From assembly GCA_017301975.1 (NCBI GenBank), contig JAFLEI010000008.1, positions 62,001 through 126,000 of the forward strand: 64,000 bases of DNA, in the 5' to 3' direction. The translations under genes were made by a program, and so were the position numbers. Shown in pieces: positions 36,227-46,335 of this stretch. The stretch is from Verrucomicrobiota bacterium (GTDB lineage Bacteria; Verrucomicrobiota; Verrucomicrobiia; Verrucomicrobiales; Verrucomicrobiaceae). Position 1 is the first letter of the stretch; each line of letters starts with the position of its first letter. Below the pieces are notes generated by a model. It saw only the letters and a list, made by a program, of their open reading frames with translations, was not told where the DNA came from and ran no database searches.

Positions 36227-39200
36227 TTCGCCCCGCCTCCTGCTTCCAGTTTGTTGAAATACGCATCCAGTCCGGTTTTGAATTCTTCCGGCAGCTCACG
36301 CCCCGTCTTGCCGGTGGCCTGCCCCACCGGGCGCGCGTTCACGTTCGTTTCCACATCTGAGCCGGGTCCCAGGTCCGAAAGCGCAGCTTCTCCGGTGGCC
36401 TCTCCGCCGCTCCCTCCGCCGGGATTGCTGCCGCCTCCACCACCGCCTTTGCCCTGGCGTTTCGTCTGCAGCAGCAGTTCGATGGCTTCTGTCTCCGCGG
36501 CGATCGCCGGTGCTCCCGTGTCCGGCTTGTCGAGAATGCCCGCCGCTTCATCCATCACATGCATCACCGCGTTGAGCAGCTTCAACTCCTTGCCGAATTT
36601 TTCATTCCCCTGCGGCAGATGCAGGATGTCATCAAACGCACCGCGCGTGTTGGCCTGGATGCCAAACTGCTTCGAGGCCAGAACCGCCGACTTTTTGCCA
36701 TGCTCTCCTTCTTTCAGTGCTGCCTTTGAACTCTCCAGCTCGCGTGTCTCGTCACGCAGCTTCATCTCATCGCGCAGGGATTTCATCACCTTCAGCACGA
36801 TCTCCGGCGGCAGGCTGTCGGCGCTGCAACTGCTGCATGATTTGCACTCGCTGGCCGCCACCATCTCCTCCGCCCAGCGGTCCAGCGTGTCCGCCCAAAA
36901 CTCCGCGCCGGCCATGCTGTTGCCGCTGAGATTCACGGCGGCTTGATCGCCCAGATAAGTGAGCATTTTCACCACCTGGGTCTCTTTCATCTGCCCGATG
37001 ATGTTCTTGAAATGCATGTCCGGCTTGCGGGCAAAGTAGGCCTCCAGGTCGCTCTGGATCACGCGCACCGTTTCGCTCTGCGTCTTCTCGTGTTCAGCGA
37101 TCGTCGCGGCATCCTTCACCGGCTTGCGCTCCAGACCGAAGGCGCTGAGCGTTTTCGTGTTCAAATCCTTTGCCACCACCAGCTGCTGGCGGGAGGCCGC
37201 CTTGAGCCGCTTCACAAACGTGCTGGCCTCCAGGCTGGCCAGGATCGTGCCCAGTTCATCGGAGACGCGCGCAAACTCCGCCAGCAGCAGCTTCTGTTCG
37301 TCGAGAGCATCCTGCATTTTCTTTTGTGCCTGGGATGCTGGTGGCTCCTGCGGCTTCTCTTCAGGTTTCTCGTCTTTCTTTTGGCCTGGTGCCGCCGCCA
37401 TCTGCGTCGTGGGCAGTTTCATCGTGCTGGGCTTGGGCGGCGAAGGCTTGGCATTGGGGTCCGCCGGCTGCGGCTCGGCCTTGCTCATGGAGCCCTCCTT
37501 GTCGCTGATGCTCGGCATGTTGTCCTTCTTCTGCTCCTCTGTGGAGGCCTTGCCGCCTTTCGATGCCGGAGGAAGGTCCGGCCCATTCGCAATCTGGGGC
37601 GCGCTGGGTTTGCTGGGGCTGGCTTTGCCTTCACCCGGCTTGCCTTCCTTCGAAGACTGCTGGCTGGAATTCGAAGACGGGTTGGCTGCCGTGGACTGGC
37701 CCGCCTTGCCGCTCTGTGCATTGGAACTTTGCTTCAACAAATCCGCCACGCTGGGCATCCGCTTGGCCGAAATGTCCTGCAGCGACTTCAGCATCGTCGC
37801 CCAGGATTCCAAGCGCTTCGCATCAAACTCATCATTCCGCGTCGCCTGTTCCACCAGGCTGCGTCCGCTCTGGTTCAGCATGCCCAGACGCGATGCATTG
37901 GCATTCTCTGCGCTCGCCTGCTGCGCGATTTTCCGCCGGTTCTCCGGGCGGTCCAGCTCCGCCGGTGTCAGCGCACGCAGTTCCTTGTTCGTCGCATGCA
38001 GTTGCTGCTCCCGTTCATAGCTCTCGCGGGCCGCTTCGAGCCATTTGCCGAACTGCTCCGTCAGCCACAGCGCATGGTCAGACTTGTTCAGCACATGCAG
38101 CAGAAAGGCCGTGGAGTAGGCTCGTTTCCTCTTGGGCAGGTAATCCTCCGCCCAGGCTCGAATCTCCAGCGTCTGCGGTGCCACACCGTCTCGATCCGCA
38201 CAAAAGGTGGCCTTGGCCGCCAGTGTCTTCCTCTCGGGCTCGCCTGCCGCCGCGATCTTGTCGCCCTTCGTCTTGTCATCATTCACGCTGCGCCATTCCA
38301 GTCCCGTGCGCTGAATGCCAAAGTCATCCTGCACGTCCACATCAAAGACGACGACCTCCGAATCCAGCACCACCTGCTCCTGCGTCTCACGCCGTGCCGC
38401 CAGTCGCGGAGCTTCGTCTTCGATCGCGTTGATCTTCAAAACCAGCGGCTCACGCGGCGTCAGACCATCACGGTCCTTCCACATCACATGCTTTTCAGCA
38501 TCTGCGGTGATGGGGTGGAAGGGCGTCGTCACCTTCGCTCCTGAAACCTTCTCCGCTTCGCCATCCACTTCTGCCGAGGCCAGCTCCCGCGATGCCGTGG
38601 CCTCCAGCGATGCCTGTGCTCCCTTCAGCACGCTCACCGACCCGCCGCGCACTTCCGTCATCGGCTCCGTTTGGTACTTCAAATACTCCGGCAGCCGCGT
38701 CCGCACGGACAAAGCGGTCAGTTCCGGCCGCGTGCGCGGCAGCACGTTCACCGTCTTGCGCACATCGCCGAGTGACAGGGACAGCGCCGCATCTTCCTTC
38801 TGCGGCGGAAATGCCAGAGGATAGGCTCCTGCCTGCAATCCGCTCACCACCGCAGGCTGATCGCTGATCTGCGCCTTGGCCGAGTCAGGTGACCAGCGTG
38901 TGTCCTTGTTGAGCTGCACCTTGAGATCAAACGGCTCCGCATACGGCACCACGAGGCGGCTTGGCAGCGCCTCGATCTTCGCGAACGTGAAGCGCTCCAC
39001 GTCACGCCAAGGCGTCGCCCAGCGTGCCAGCGCATTCCACGCGGCATCCGGCACCAGGGTCAGTGCTGCCACGGCGAGCAATGCCGTCACACCCGCCGCC
39101 CAGCCCCACTGGAAATGTTTCGCCTCCGGCACCGCATGCCTGAAGTCCTTGTCCTTCACCGCCTCCGCCGCCTGCTCCATTGCAGCCTGGACCAGCCGCT

Positions 39201-39564
39201 CACTGCGCCCTGCCGAACCCGCTTCCATGTGCGCCAGTTCCACAATGCCCAGCAGTTGATCTCCCAGTCGGGGAAACGTCCGCTTCAGCAGCCGTGCCGC
39301 ATCCTCCAGACTGCGCTGACGCCACACCCAGCGGTGCCACTTCAGCGGCAGCCCCAGCCCCAGCACCGCTGCACCGGCAATCAACAGCGTGGCGCGCAGC
39401 CACACCGGCGTCTCCATCACACGATCGAGCGCGAAGACCAGAATGTAGGAAAACACGATCCCGAATGCCGCTGCCAGCAAGCCCTCGGTGAGCTTGACGA
39501 TCCAGACGCGCTTGCGAAAATCCGCGAGCTTCGATTCGAGGATGACAGGCAGTGCTGTTTTCAT
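36223..39564 (-). CDS. Large DUF4175-like membrane protein
   Basis: A 1113-residue protein with two N-terminal transmembrane helices (about 26-45 and 57-75) and another near 155-172 (WAAGVTALLAVAALTLV). The helical segment RSLEDAARLLKRTFPRLGDQ between them, the beta-rich periplasmic part and the coiled-coil C-terminal half resemble DUF4175-type proteins found with MoxR operons. Around residues 600-720 lies a Pro/Ser/Lys-rich linker. A cysteine cluster (CKSCSSC) sits near residue 890, and a glycine-rich segment precedes the C-terminus. It is separated from the VWA gene upstream by 53 bp and overlaps the next gene by 4 bp. Confidence 0.82.
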   Translation of the reverse strand: MKTALPVILESKLADFRKRVWIVKLTEGLLAAAFGIVFSYILVFALDRVMETPVWLRATLLIAGAAVLGLGLPLKWHRWVWRQRSLEDAARLLKRTFPRLGDQLLGIVELAHMEAGSAGRSERLVQAAMEQAAEAVKDKDFRHAVPEAKHFQWGWAAGVTALLAVAALTLVPDAAWNALARWATPWRDVERFTFAKIEALPSRLVVPYAEPFDLKVQLNKDTRWSPDSAKAQISDQPAVVSGLQAGAYPLAFPPQKEDAALSLSLGDVRKTVNVLPRTRPELTALSVRTRLPEYLKYQTEPMTEVRGGSVSVLKGAQASLEATASRELASAEVDGEAEKVSGAKVTTPFHPITADAEKHVMWKDRDGLTPREPLVLKINAIEDEAPRLAARRETQEQVVLDSEVVVFDVDVQDDFGIQRTGLEWRSVNDDKTKGDKIAAAGEPERKTLAAKATFCADRDGVAPQTLEIRAWAEDYLPKRKRAYSTAFLLHVLNKSDHALWLTEQFGKWLEAARESYEREQQLHATNKELRALTPAELDRPENRRKIAQQASAENANASRLGMLNQSGRSLVEQATRNDEFDAKRLESWATMLKSLQDISAKRMPSVADLLKQSSNAQSGKAGQSTAANPSSNSSQQSSKEGKPGEGKASPSKPSAPQIANGPDLPPASKGGKASTEEQKKDNMPSISDKEGSMSKAEPQPADPNAKPSPPKPSTMKLPTTQMAAAPGQKKDEKPEEKPQEPPASQAQKKMQDALDEQKLLLAEFARVSDELGTILASLEASTFVKRLKAASRQQLVVAKDLNTKTLSAFGLERKPVKDAATIAEHEKTQSETVRVIQSDLEAYFARKPDMHFKNIIGQMKETQVVKMLTYLGDQAAVNLSGNSMAGAEFWADTLDRWAEEMVAASECKSCSSCSADSLPPEIVLKVMKSLRDEMKLRDETRELESSKAALKEGEHGKKSAVLASKQFGIQANTRGAFDDILHLPQGNEKFGKELKLLNAVMHVMDEAAGILDKPDTGAPAIAAETEAIELLLQTKRQGKGGGGGGSNPGGGSGGEATGEAALSDLGPGSDVETNVNARPVGQATGKTGRELPEEFKTGLDAYFNKLEAGGGAK

Positions 39565-39617
39565 AATAGGCGAATGTTATCCTGATGAAACGTCTCTGAC
39601 GAGCATTTGATTGGTGT

Positions 39618-41822
39618 TTAGAACGTCCCGGCGGCCTTTCTTCCGACCCAGAAAAGCCCCATCAGCAGCACCAGCAGCCCCGCCCAGGCGGGATGCGACC
39701 AGATTTGCAGCCGCCGCTCCTGCACCGCCGGCTCCGGCATGGCTGAGATCGCGGCGAGGATCGCAGCGGGATTATTCGCATCGAGCACCTCACCCTTGGT
39801 GAACCGCGCGATCTCACGCATCACATCCAGCCGCGCCGGCTGGCCGCGCTTCTCACGGCTGGTGCCTTGAATGGAAATCTTCGTCTCCAGCGACGATCCT
39901 GCTTCCGCGCAATTGAGCTGCACGACATGTTCGCCCGGTTCCACCGGACTGAAGACGCCGTTGAACAGACCCCAGGCTTCTTCACCAGCAGGCATCAGGC
40001 GCACGCTGCTGACCTTGCCGCTGGGCGCGGCGATTTGCGCGATCACGACACCGTCGCGCAGCGGCTCGCCGGTAAGGCTCATGACGTTCGCGTTCAGTGT
40101 CAGTACATCGCCGGTGCGCGGACGGTCGGGCGAGTAAAACAGGCGCATCTTGTCGCCACTGCTCATGTTGCGCTGGTAGGCCATCCAGCGCACCACCTGG
40201 CCCCAGAATCGGTAGTGGTACTTGTCCTCCACCCCCTTGCGCCAGCGCCACGCACCGTCCGTCCCCATGAAGAGGATCTTGCCCGCGCCGTAGGTCTTCG
40301 TCACAATCAGCGGCACACGGCCAAACTGATTCGACTCCGTGGCATGCGTCGCCAGCACCTCGCTGCCCGCCTTCGCACGCAGGGCAGGGGCATACCATTG
40401 AAAGCCCGGCAGATTGCTCCACACCCGGGCGCTGGTCTCGTCGCTGTCTTCCAGCTTGGTCAAAAGACTGCGCGTGCCTGCTTCAGTGAGGGCAAACTTG
40501 CCCGGTGAGGACGAGCCCCAGCCGCGTGGCTGCGCGGCGTCCCAGATCACCGGCAGGAGATCCGCCAGCGGTGTGTCCTGCAGCGTCGCTTGAAAGCCAT
40601 GAAAACCCGGCATGAAGACCAGCCCTCCCGCCTGATCCCTCACCAGCTTTTGCAGTGAAACGCAGTTTTCGGCACTGAGCTGGCCTTTCGCCAGCCCCAC
40701 ATCGCCCAGAAACACGACATCGTATTTCGTCAGCTCTTCATCTTTCGGGAACGCCTTCAAATAGCCGCGGCCATCCCCCACTTTGCCCAGACCGGGATGC
40801 AGCAGCAGGCAGCTCACATCCACGCCCGGATCACGCTCCAGCGCATTCCGCAGGTACCGGTACTCCCAGCGCGGAAACGACTCGATCACCAGCACACGGA
40901 GCTGCTCCTTGCGGATCGAAAGCGGCGCCTCCTGCGAGTTGTTTTCAGGGTAGCGCTCGCTCGGTGTCTTCGGGATCGTCAGCGTCAGCTTCACCTCCCC
41001 GGGTTTGTCCGGCTTCCAGCCGATGACGTCCTGATACCGGCTCATGGCGGGCAGCGTTACCTCTTTGGTGATGATCTCACCGCTGCTGGACTTCATCTCC
41101 AGCATCACGACCTCATCACGCGGCAGCGAGCTTTCAATGGTGAACGGAATGCGCAGCGGCTTGCCCGCCACTGCAAAGGTAGGCACATCAAAGCTGCTCA
41201 GCTCCACATCCGGCAGCCGCGTCTCCGCACCCGTGGGCACGGCAAATACCGGCACCTCCCGCATGCGCAACCGCGTGGTGGCCTGGGAAGGCGCACCCCC
41301 GGTGTTCCAGTCACCATCGCTGATCAGCACCACCGCCTTGAGGTTCGGCTGCTTTTCCAGCACGCTTGCCAGCGCCGCATGAATGTCAGTGCCCTCCGTG
41401 GGCGGTGTTTGCGCGGATGAAAACGGCTCGATCACCACGTCCATGCGCTGCTTCAGCGGCTCCCACAACTTCGAATCGATCAAAGGTTTGGCAGCATCTT
41501 CACGCGACTTCGGTTCCGCATTCGGCTTCGCCTTGTCGATCACATCCTTCGTCGTCATGCTGCCCGACACATCGTGCAGCACCGCCAGCGTCGGCTTCGT
41601 CTCCGGTTTGAAAGTCTCCAGCCACTCCGGCTGCAGCAGCGTGATCGCGATGCCAATGGCGATGACAAAACGCAGCAGCTCCAGCCACCCCACGACCTTC
41701 CGATAACCGCTGCGCTGCCACGCCATGAACGCAAGCCCCCCCATCGCCACGACAAACGCCACACCCACACCGAAAGCGACCGGCGTGGGATTGAAGACGA
41801 GCTGTGCAGAGGTGGGCGTCAT
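39618..41822 (-). CDS. Membrane VWA protein with class I glutamine-amidotransferase-like domain
   Basis: A 734-residue protein starting in the ATGA overlap with the BatA gene. It has two N-terminal helices (FGVGVAFVVAMGGLAFMAW and LLRFVIAIGIAITLL) and a von Willebrand A domain with the MIDAS motif DVSGS near residue 80. An amidotransferase-like flavodoxin fold follows (RVLVIESFPRWEYRYLRNAL and GGLVFMPGFHGF), apparently without a catalytic Cys triad, and a C-terminal helix (WAGLLVLLMGLFWVG) closes the protein. This is the standard third component of MoxR/BatA clusters in this phylum. It probably forms a periplasm-facing complex with the BatA-type protein. Confidence 0.87.
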   Translation of the reverse strand: MTPTSAQLVFNPTPVAFGVGVAFVVAMGGLAFMAWQRSGYRKVVGWLELLRFVIAIGIAITLLQPEWLETFKPETKPTLAVLHDVSGSMTTKDVIDKAKPNAEPKSREDAAKPLIDSKLWEPLKQRMDVVIEPFSSAQTPPTEGTDIHAALASVLEKQPNLKAVVLISDGDWNTGGAPSQATTRLRMREVPVFAVPTGAETRLPDVELSSFDVPTFAVAGKPLRIPFTIESSLPRDEVVMLEMKSSSGEIITKEVTLPAMSRYQDVIGWKPDKPGEVKLTLTIPKTPSERYPENNSQEAPLSIRKEQLRVLVIESFPRWEYRYLRNALERDPGVDVSCLLLHPGLGKVGDGRGYLKAFPKDEELTKYDVVFLGDVGLAKGQLSAENCVSLQKLVRDQAGGLVFMPGFHGFQATLQDTPLADLLPVIWDAAQPRGWGSSSPGKFALTEAGTRSLLTKLEDSDETSARVWSNLPGFQWYAPALRAKAGSEVLATHATESNQFGRVPLIVTKTYGAGKILFMGTDGAWRWRKGVEDKYHYRFWGQVVRWMAYQRNMSSGDKMRLFYSPDRPRTGDVLTLNANVMSLTGEPLRDGVVIAQIAAPSGKVSSVRLMPAGEEAWGLFNGVFSPVEPGEHVVQLNCAEAGSSLETKISIQGTSREKRGQPARLDVMREIARFTKGEVLDANNPAAILAAISAMPEPAVQERRLQIWSHPAWAGLLVLLMGLFWVGRKAAGTF

Positions 41823-43813
41823 CGAGCGGGAGAGGGTTGTGGGTCGCGCTTGGCCGGCATGCAAAGCAGGGCCTCGCCCAAAAGCGCAAGGGCCATCACG
41901 AAGAGGAAGGTGCGCCAGATTTCACTGGCGAGGCTCGCATCATTTTCGACCTGGTCTTCGATCACGTGGTAGTCGAGCCCGGCAAACAGCTCCGCGAGCG
42001 CCGCCTTGCCCAAAGTTTCGGGGTGGTCCTCCCGCAGCGGTCGATTGAGCGCGACGAGCTTGTCACCTTTTTCGACAACACCGGCGCGCAGCGGCTGTTC
42101 AGAACTCAGCACCGTCTGGCCCTGACGTTTCCACACACTCAGATCACCGCTGCCTAGAGCAGCAGTACCAGCCTCGCGCTGCTGAGCCCTCCCCAAGCTG
42201 CGTGCACCCTCATTCAGCGCACGATGCAGCATGGCAAACATCACCACCCCATCACGCGCCAGACTGGAGGAGCCGGAGCCGGGCAGCGTGCCGAGGAACC
42301 ACGCGTTCCCATCGCCAGGAATGTCGGCCCGCATGAGCAGCGGCAGATTGCCCGTGAGGCGTGCCAGCGGCGTGCCTTCACCAAGGATCTCGCAGCGGCG
42401 GCTCACTTCCACATCGCCCACCGGCAGCGCAGTGCCGCTGCGGGTGTTCGCCAGCAGTCCCGCATCATTCCGCCACCACTCGACGCTGGCCGGCTTGCTC
42501 TCGCTGCTCCACGCACCCCAGTGCTGCCCGCCGAACGCTTCCGAATTGGCCGATTCAGTGGGCAGGAAAAGAATGCTCCGCCCCGCGCTCAGATGATTCA
42601 TGAGCTGCTTGCCGATCAAGTCATCCGCCTTCGGCAGCGCCGCATGCCAGACAATGAGCGCCACATCATCCCACGCAATCTCCGCCGCCCGCGCCGGAGA
42701 CAACACCGTGGCGGCATACTTGCGCGTCGGATCAGCCGCAGCCTCCAGCGCCGCCTGCAGCGGCCCCGCCTCGGCTTCGTCATCACTGACGATCACCGAC
42801 TGCAGCACCGCCGGTTCATCAAACACGAAATGGTACACGTTGTCAGCCGGCGAGGCATCGGCAGGCAGTTCCACCCGGCCCGCGCCACGTTTCGTCGTTT
42901 TGTCGATGGGAATGGCGTGACCCTGCAGCACCAGTTGCGAATCCTTCATCTCCACCTTGATCGTGCTGCTCACATCATTGATCACAAAACGCAGCGGCAG
43001 TTCCATCGGCTCGTGGGAGGACGCATCTCGCGTCACGCGCAGATCCAGCAGCAGCTCGGCCTTGCCCGCCGTCTCATTGCGCACCACACGCTGCACCGAG
43101 ACCGCCAGATTTTGCGCCGCCGGCTGCGCATAGCTCAGCAGATGCAGCCTCAGGCCCTTCAGTGTGGCGAAGGCGCTGCGCAGCGCCTGCCAGCGTCCGC
43201 TTCCCGCATCCCAGTCGCTCTGCCGCAGATCGCTCAGCACCCACACATCCGTTCGCCCCGTTTGATTCGTGGTGATGTAATCCAGCGCGCCCTGCAGCAG
43301 CGCGGGCACATCCGCCGTCGTGTCCGTGGGTCCGGTGAGTGGCAGATCGATCAGCGACTCCGGCTTCTCCAGCAGCTGTGGCTGCAGGTGCCCGTTTTCA
43401 ATCAGCACCAGCTTCGAGCGCACGCCGACCGTGTCACGCAAAGCCTGCGCCAGCTTCGCGATCCCCGCCGCACGCTTGCTCGTGCCAGTGGCCAGATTCT
43501 GCTGCTCCATGCTCGCCGAGCGGTCCAGCAGCACGATCACCGTGTCCGGCACGCCCCCCGTGAGCCCGAGCAATCCGCCCGCCATCGGCCGCGTGATCAC
43601 AAACAAAATCGCCGCTACCGCCAGCACCCGAAACGCCAGGATCAAAATCTGCCGCAACCGCGACAGCCCCTTGTTCATCCGCTGCGCCATCTGCAAAAAC
43701 ATCATCGCCGCCCACTTCACCTGCCTCCGCCGGTACAGGTGAATCAAATGAATGATCACCGGCAGCGCCGCAAGCGGCAGGGCAAAAAGCAGTGCTGGAG
43801 CGAGGAAAGTCAT
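41819..43813 (-). CDS. BatA-domain/VWA membrane protein
   Basis: A 664-residue protein that opens with a BatA (aerotolerance) domain, FLAPALLFALPLAALPVIIH followed by LIHLYRRRQVKWAAMMFL, then a second helix and a VWA domain with the MIDAS motif DRSAS near residue 94. The beta-rich central part is presumably periplasmic. A last transmembrane helix lies near the C-terminus (IWRTFLFVMALALLGEALL). MoxR ATPases act with VWA proteins as chaperone-like pairs that remodel or insert metal into clients. Overlaps of 4 bp on both sides show tight coupling within the operon. Confidence 0.9.
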   Translation of the reverse strand: MTFLAPALLFALPLAALPVIIHLIHLYRRRQVKWAAMMFLQMAQRMNKGLSRLRQILILAFRVLAVAAILFVITRPMAGGLLGLTGGVPDTVIVLLDRSASMEQQNLATGTSKRAAGIAKLAQALRDTVGVRSKLVLIENGHLQPQLLEKPESLIDLPLTGPTDTTADVPALLQGALDYITTNQTGRTDVWVLSDLRQSDWDAGSGRWQALRSAFATLKGLRLHLLSYAQPAAQNLAVSVQRVVRNETAGKAELLLDLRVTRDASSHEPMELPLRFVINDVSSTIKVEMKDSQLVLQGHAIPIDKTTKRGAGRVELPADASPADNVYHFVFDEPAVLQSVIVSDDEAEAGPLQAALEAAADPTRKYAATVLSPARAAEIAWDDVALIVWHAALPKADDLIGKQLMNHLSAGRSILFLPTESANSEAFGGQHWGAWSSESKPASVEWWRNDAGLLANTRSGTALPVGDVEVSRRCEILGEGTPLARLTGNLPLLMRADIPGDGNAWFLGTLPGSGSSSLARDGVVMFAMLHRALNEGARSLGRAQQREAGTAALGSGDLSVWKRQGQTVLSSEQPLRAGVVEKGDKLVALNRPLREDHPETLGKAALAELFAGLDYHVIEDQVENDASLASEIWRTFLFVMALALLGEALLCMPAKRDPQPSPAR

Positions 43814-44283
43814 GGCGTCTCAATGTGAGTGAAGCGGGGGCGTGTTGGCTCAAGCATCGCCCGTATTTCTTCCAGCTCTTTCGCAATCCTGGGTGCCTGC
43901 CAGACTCGGTATGCCATGACAACCAGGAGAGCCGCATAAACCCAGAAAAGAGGCCAGTCGAGCCGGTTGTCTGACGCGTGGCAGTGCTTCCAGGCCATGC
44001 TGTATGCCTGTGGGAGAATGAGAGTGATCAGCAATTCGCCTGCATCGTCACAGCAGTGTCTTCTCTTGCTGCGAATCCAGCCATACCAAATCGTGATCAC
44101 CAACGAAACTACCGCATAAGTGATCCACTCCATGAAGTATGGCTTCGCCAGGCCAAAAGCACTCCAAAACTTCCAGGCGGTGAAAGCCAAGAAGAACATC
44201 AACATCCCAAATTCCCCTGGCCGCATGAAACTGTAATGCGGCTGGCGATTACGCATTGGAGGCGTGAGTTCCTCACTCATCAC
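43810..44283 (-). CDS. Small membrane protein inside the MoxR operon
   Basis: A 157-residue protein with about four helices (GMLMFFLAFTAWKFWSAFG, WITYAVVSLVITIWYGWI, LLITLILPQAYSMAWKH and LFWVYAALLVVMAYRVW) and a C-terminal amphipathic stretch. A cysteine pair (RRHCCDD) follows the second helix. I recognise no family. Position and 4-bp overlaps with DUF58 and BatA genes make it a probable subunit of the same membrane complex, although it is not part of the minimal MoxR/BatA set. Confidence 0.75.
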   Translation of the reverse strand: MMSEELTPPMRNRQPHYSFMRPGEFGMLMFFLAFTAWKFWSAFGLAKPYFMEWITYAVVSLVITIWYGWIRSKRRHCCDDAGELLITLILPQAYSMAWKHCHASDNRLDWPLFWVYAALLVVMAYRVWQAPRIAKELEEIRAMLEPTRPRFTHIETP

Positions 44284-45188
44284 CGTCCCCCTTTCTTCTC
44301 AACGCGCGCCAGCAGAAACTTCGCGAGCACATCATCATACTTCTCGTGCAGCTTCACGCGCTGGTAGTCCATGCCCGTGGTTCTCACAAGTTCGTCCATC
44401 TCATGCAGGTACTGCCGCACCGCTTCTCGGTAGTTCCGGGCGATGAGGCTCGGATCAGCCAGGATGGCTTCACCGCCTTCCATGTCGATGAACCGCGCGG
44501 GGCGGTCGAAGTCAAAGTCGAGCTCCTGCTGGTCGAGCAGATGGAACACCGCGACGTCGTGCTTGCGAAAGCGCAGGTGCTGGATGGCGGACTTCAGTTC
44601 CGCCGGTGGCACGAAGAGATCGGAGAAAATCACGACAAGCGCCCGCTGCCGAATTTTTTCAGCGGCATCATGCAGCGCCGTCAGAAGCGTCGTGCCGCCG
44701 ACGGGTTGAATGCCGGCCATCTGATCAAGCACCAGCCCCAGATGCGAAGCCCCGCGTTTGGCCGGGATTTCCACGGACTTCTCCGCGAGACTCCACAGCC
44801 CCACCGCATCGCCCTGCTGCGCCGCGATGTAGCCAAGCGTGCCAGCGAGCTTGCGCGCATAGTCAAAACGTGTGCTGTCTGCCGGGCCGTAGTTCATGCT
44901 GCCACTGGTGTCCATCAGCAGGCAAAGACGCAGGTTCGTGTCAGCCTCAAATTCCTTGATGTAAAAGCGGTCGCTCCGCCCCCACGTGCGCCAGTCGAGT
45001 CGTCGCGTGTCGTCGCCCGGGACATACTTCCGGTATTGAGCAAATTCCAGCGACGAGCCACGCACCGGACTACGATGCTTGCCTGAGACACCACCGAGCA
45101 TCGCATGGCGCGCGTTGAGCGGCAGCGCCATCAGTCTTGAAAGGACCGCTGGGTCAAGGAAGCTTCGATCTGAGGGTGCAGCGCTCAT
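44280..45188 (-). CDS. DUF58 (VWA-like) protein
   Basis: A 302-residue cytoplasmic protein with the DUF58 signature SSLEFAQYRKYVPGDDTRRL directly followed by DWRTWGRSDRFYIKEFE. A VWA-like fold follows, with MDTSGSMNYG as the metal-ion-dependent adhesion site. DUF58 proteins accompany MoxR ATPases in nearly all such operons and probably bind the client. It is 84 bp from the MoxR gene and overlaps the small membrane-protein gene by 4 bp. Confidence 0.93.
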   Translation of the reverse strand: MSAAPSDRSFLDPAVLSRLMALPLNARHAMLGGVSGKHRSPVRGSSLEFAQYRKYVPGDDTRRLDWRTWGRSDRFYIKEFEADTNLRLCLLMDTSGSMNYGPADSTRFDYARKLAGTLGYIAAQQGDAVGLWSLAEKSVEIPAKRGASHLGLVLDQMAGIQPVGGTTLLTALHDAAEKIRQRALVVIFSDLFVPPAELKSAIQHLRFRKHDVAVFHLLDQQELDFDFDRPARFIDMEGGEAILADPSLIARNYREAVRQYLHEMDELVRTTGMDYQRVKLHEKYDDVLAKFLLARVEKKGGR

Positions 45189-45272
45189 GAAAGGGGTGGC
45201 CGGAAGAAGGGCAAGAGATGGAAAAGAGTGAATGAGGGAAGCTTGTCTTTTCTCCTCTTTCGATTTTTTCGG

Positions 45273-46280
45273 CTACTTCTGCTTGCTGAGTTCCTCCACC
45301 AGCCTCTTCGCCACATCCCGGCTGCTCACCCCGTCGCTCTCCGCCGTAAACGTCGTCATCACTCGGTGCCTAAGCACCGGCTCCGCCACCTCCATGATGT
45401 CCTCCATCCTCACCATGTAGCTGCCGTACAAAGCCGCCCGCGCCTTGGCGCCCAGGATCAAATACTGCACAGCACGCGGCCCCGCACCCCAGCTCACCAG
45501 CGGCTTCAGCCATGTCGGGGCTTCACTGCTGGCAGGCCGGGTCTTGCGCACAAGATCAACCGCAAACTCATAGATGTGATCTGGCACCGGCACACGGCGG
45601 ACGAGTTCCTGAAACGCAATGACCTTCGGGCCATGCAGAATGTGTTCGAGTTTCGGCAGGCTAGCACCCGTCGTGCTGCGCGCGATGGCGATCTCCTCAT
45701 CGCGGCTCGGATAATCCACACCAATCATGAACATGAAACGGTCGAGCTGCGCTTCCGGCAGCGGATATGTGCCCTCCTGTTCGATGGGATTCTGCGTGGC
45801 CAGCACAAAAAACGGCGAATCCAGCGTGTAGGTGCGTCCTGCTACGGTGACCTTGTGCTCCTGCATGGCCTCCAGCATTGCCGCCTGCGTCTTGGCAGGC
45901 GCGCGGTTGATTTCATCGGCCAGCACGATGTTCGCAAACACCGGCCCCTTGGCGAATTCAAAGGCGCGTTTGCCCCCCGGAAGTTCCTGCAAAATGTCCG
46001 TGCCGGTGATGTCCATCGGCATCAGGTCAGGCGTGAACTGAATGCGGCTGAAACTCAGCGACATCGTCTCCGCCAGCCTTGAGATCAGCAGCGTCTTGGC
46101 CAGACCCGGCACACCCATGAGCAGCGCATGACCGCGCGCAAAGAGGCAGATGGCAAGCTGCTCGACCACCTTCTCCTGGCCGACGATGATCTTCTTCAGC
46201 TCATCGCAGAGCTGGACGTAAACTTTTCGAAGCTCGTCAATGGCGTCGACGTCATCTTGCGGAAGCGGTGAGTTGGACAT
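45273..46280 (-). CDS. MoxR-family AAA+ ATPase
   Basis: A 335-residue AAA+ protein with Walker A GVPGLAKT near residue 60, Walker B LADEINRAPAKTQAA, sensor 1 ATQNPIEQEGTYPLPEAQ and the C-terminal lid. MoxR ATPases are hexameric, chaperone-like enzymes that work with VWA proteins on maturation of enzyme complexes or envelope integrity. It heads the nine-gene minus-strand operon that runs to 29582. ATG 46280 is the only good start, about 100 bp past the deacetylase stop. Confidence 0.95.
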   Translation of the reverse strand: MSNSPLPQDDVDAIDELRKVYVQLCDELKKIIVGQEKVVEQLAICLFARGHALLMGVPGLAKTLLISRLAETMSLSFSRIQFTPDLMPMDITGTDILQELPGGKRAFEFAKGPVFANIVLADEINRAPAKTQAAMLEAMQEHKVTVAGRTYTLDSPFFVLATQNPIEQEGTYPLPEAQLDRFMFMIGVDYPSRDEEIAIARSTTGASLPKLEHILHGPKVIAFQELVRRVPVPDHIYEFAVDLVRKTRPASSEAPTWLKPLVSWGAGPRAVQYLILGAKARAALYGSYMVRMEDIMEVAEPVLRHRVMTTFTAESDGVSSRDVAKRLVEELSKQK

Positions 46281-46335
46281 GATGATTTTTTAGGAGTGCT
46301 GCTACATGCCACCAGAAAACGGGCGTTCTGACAAG

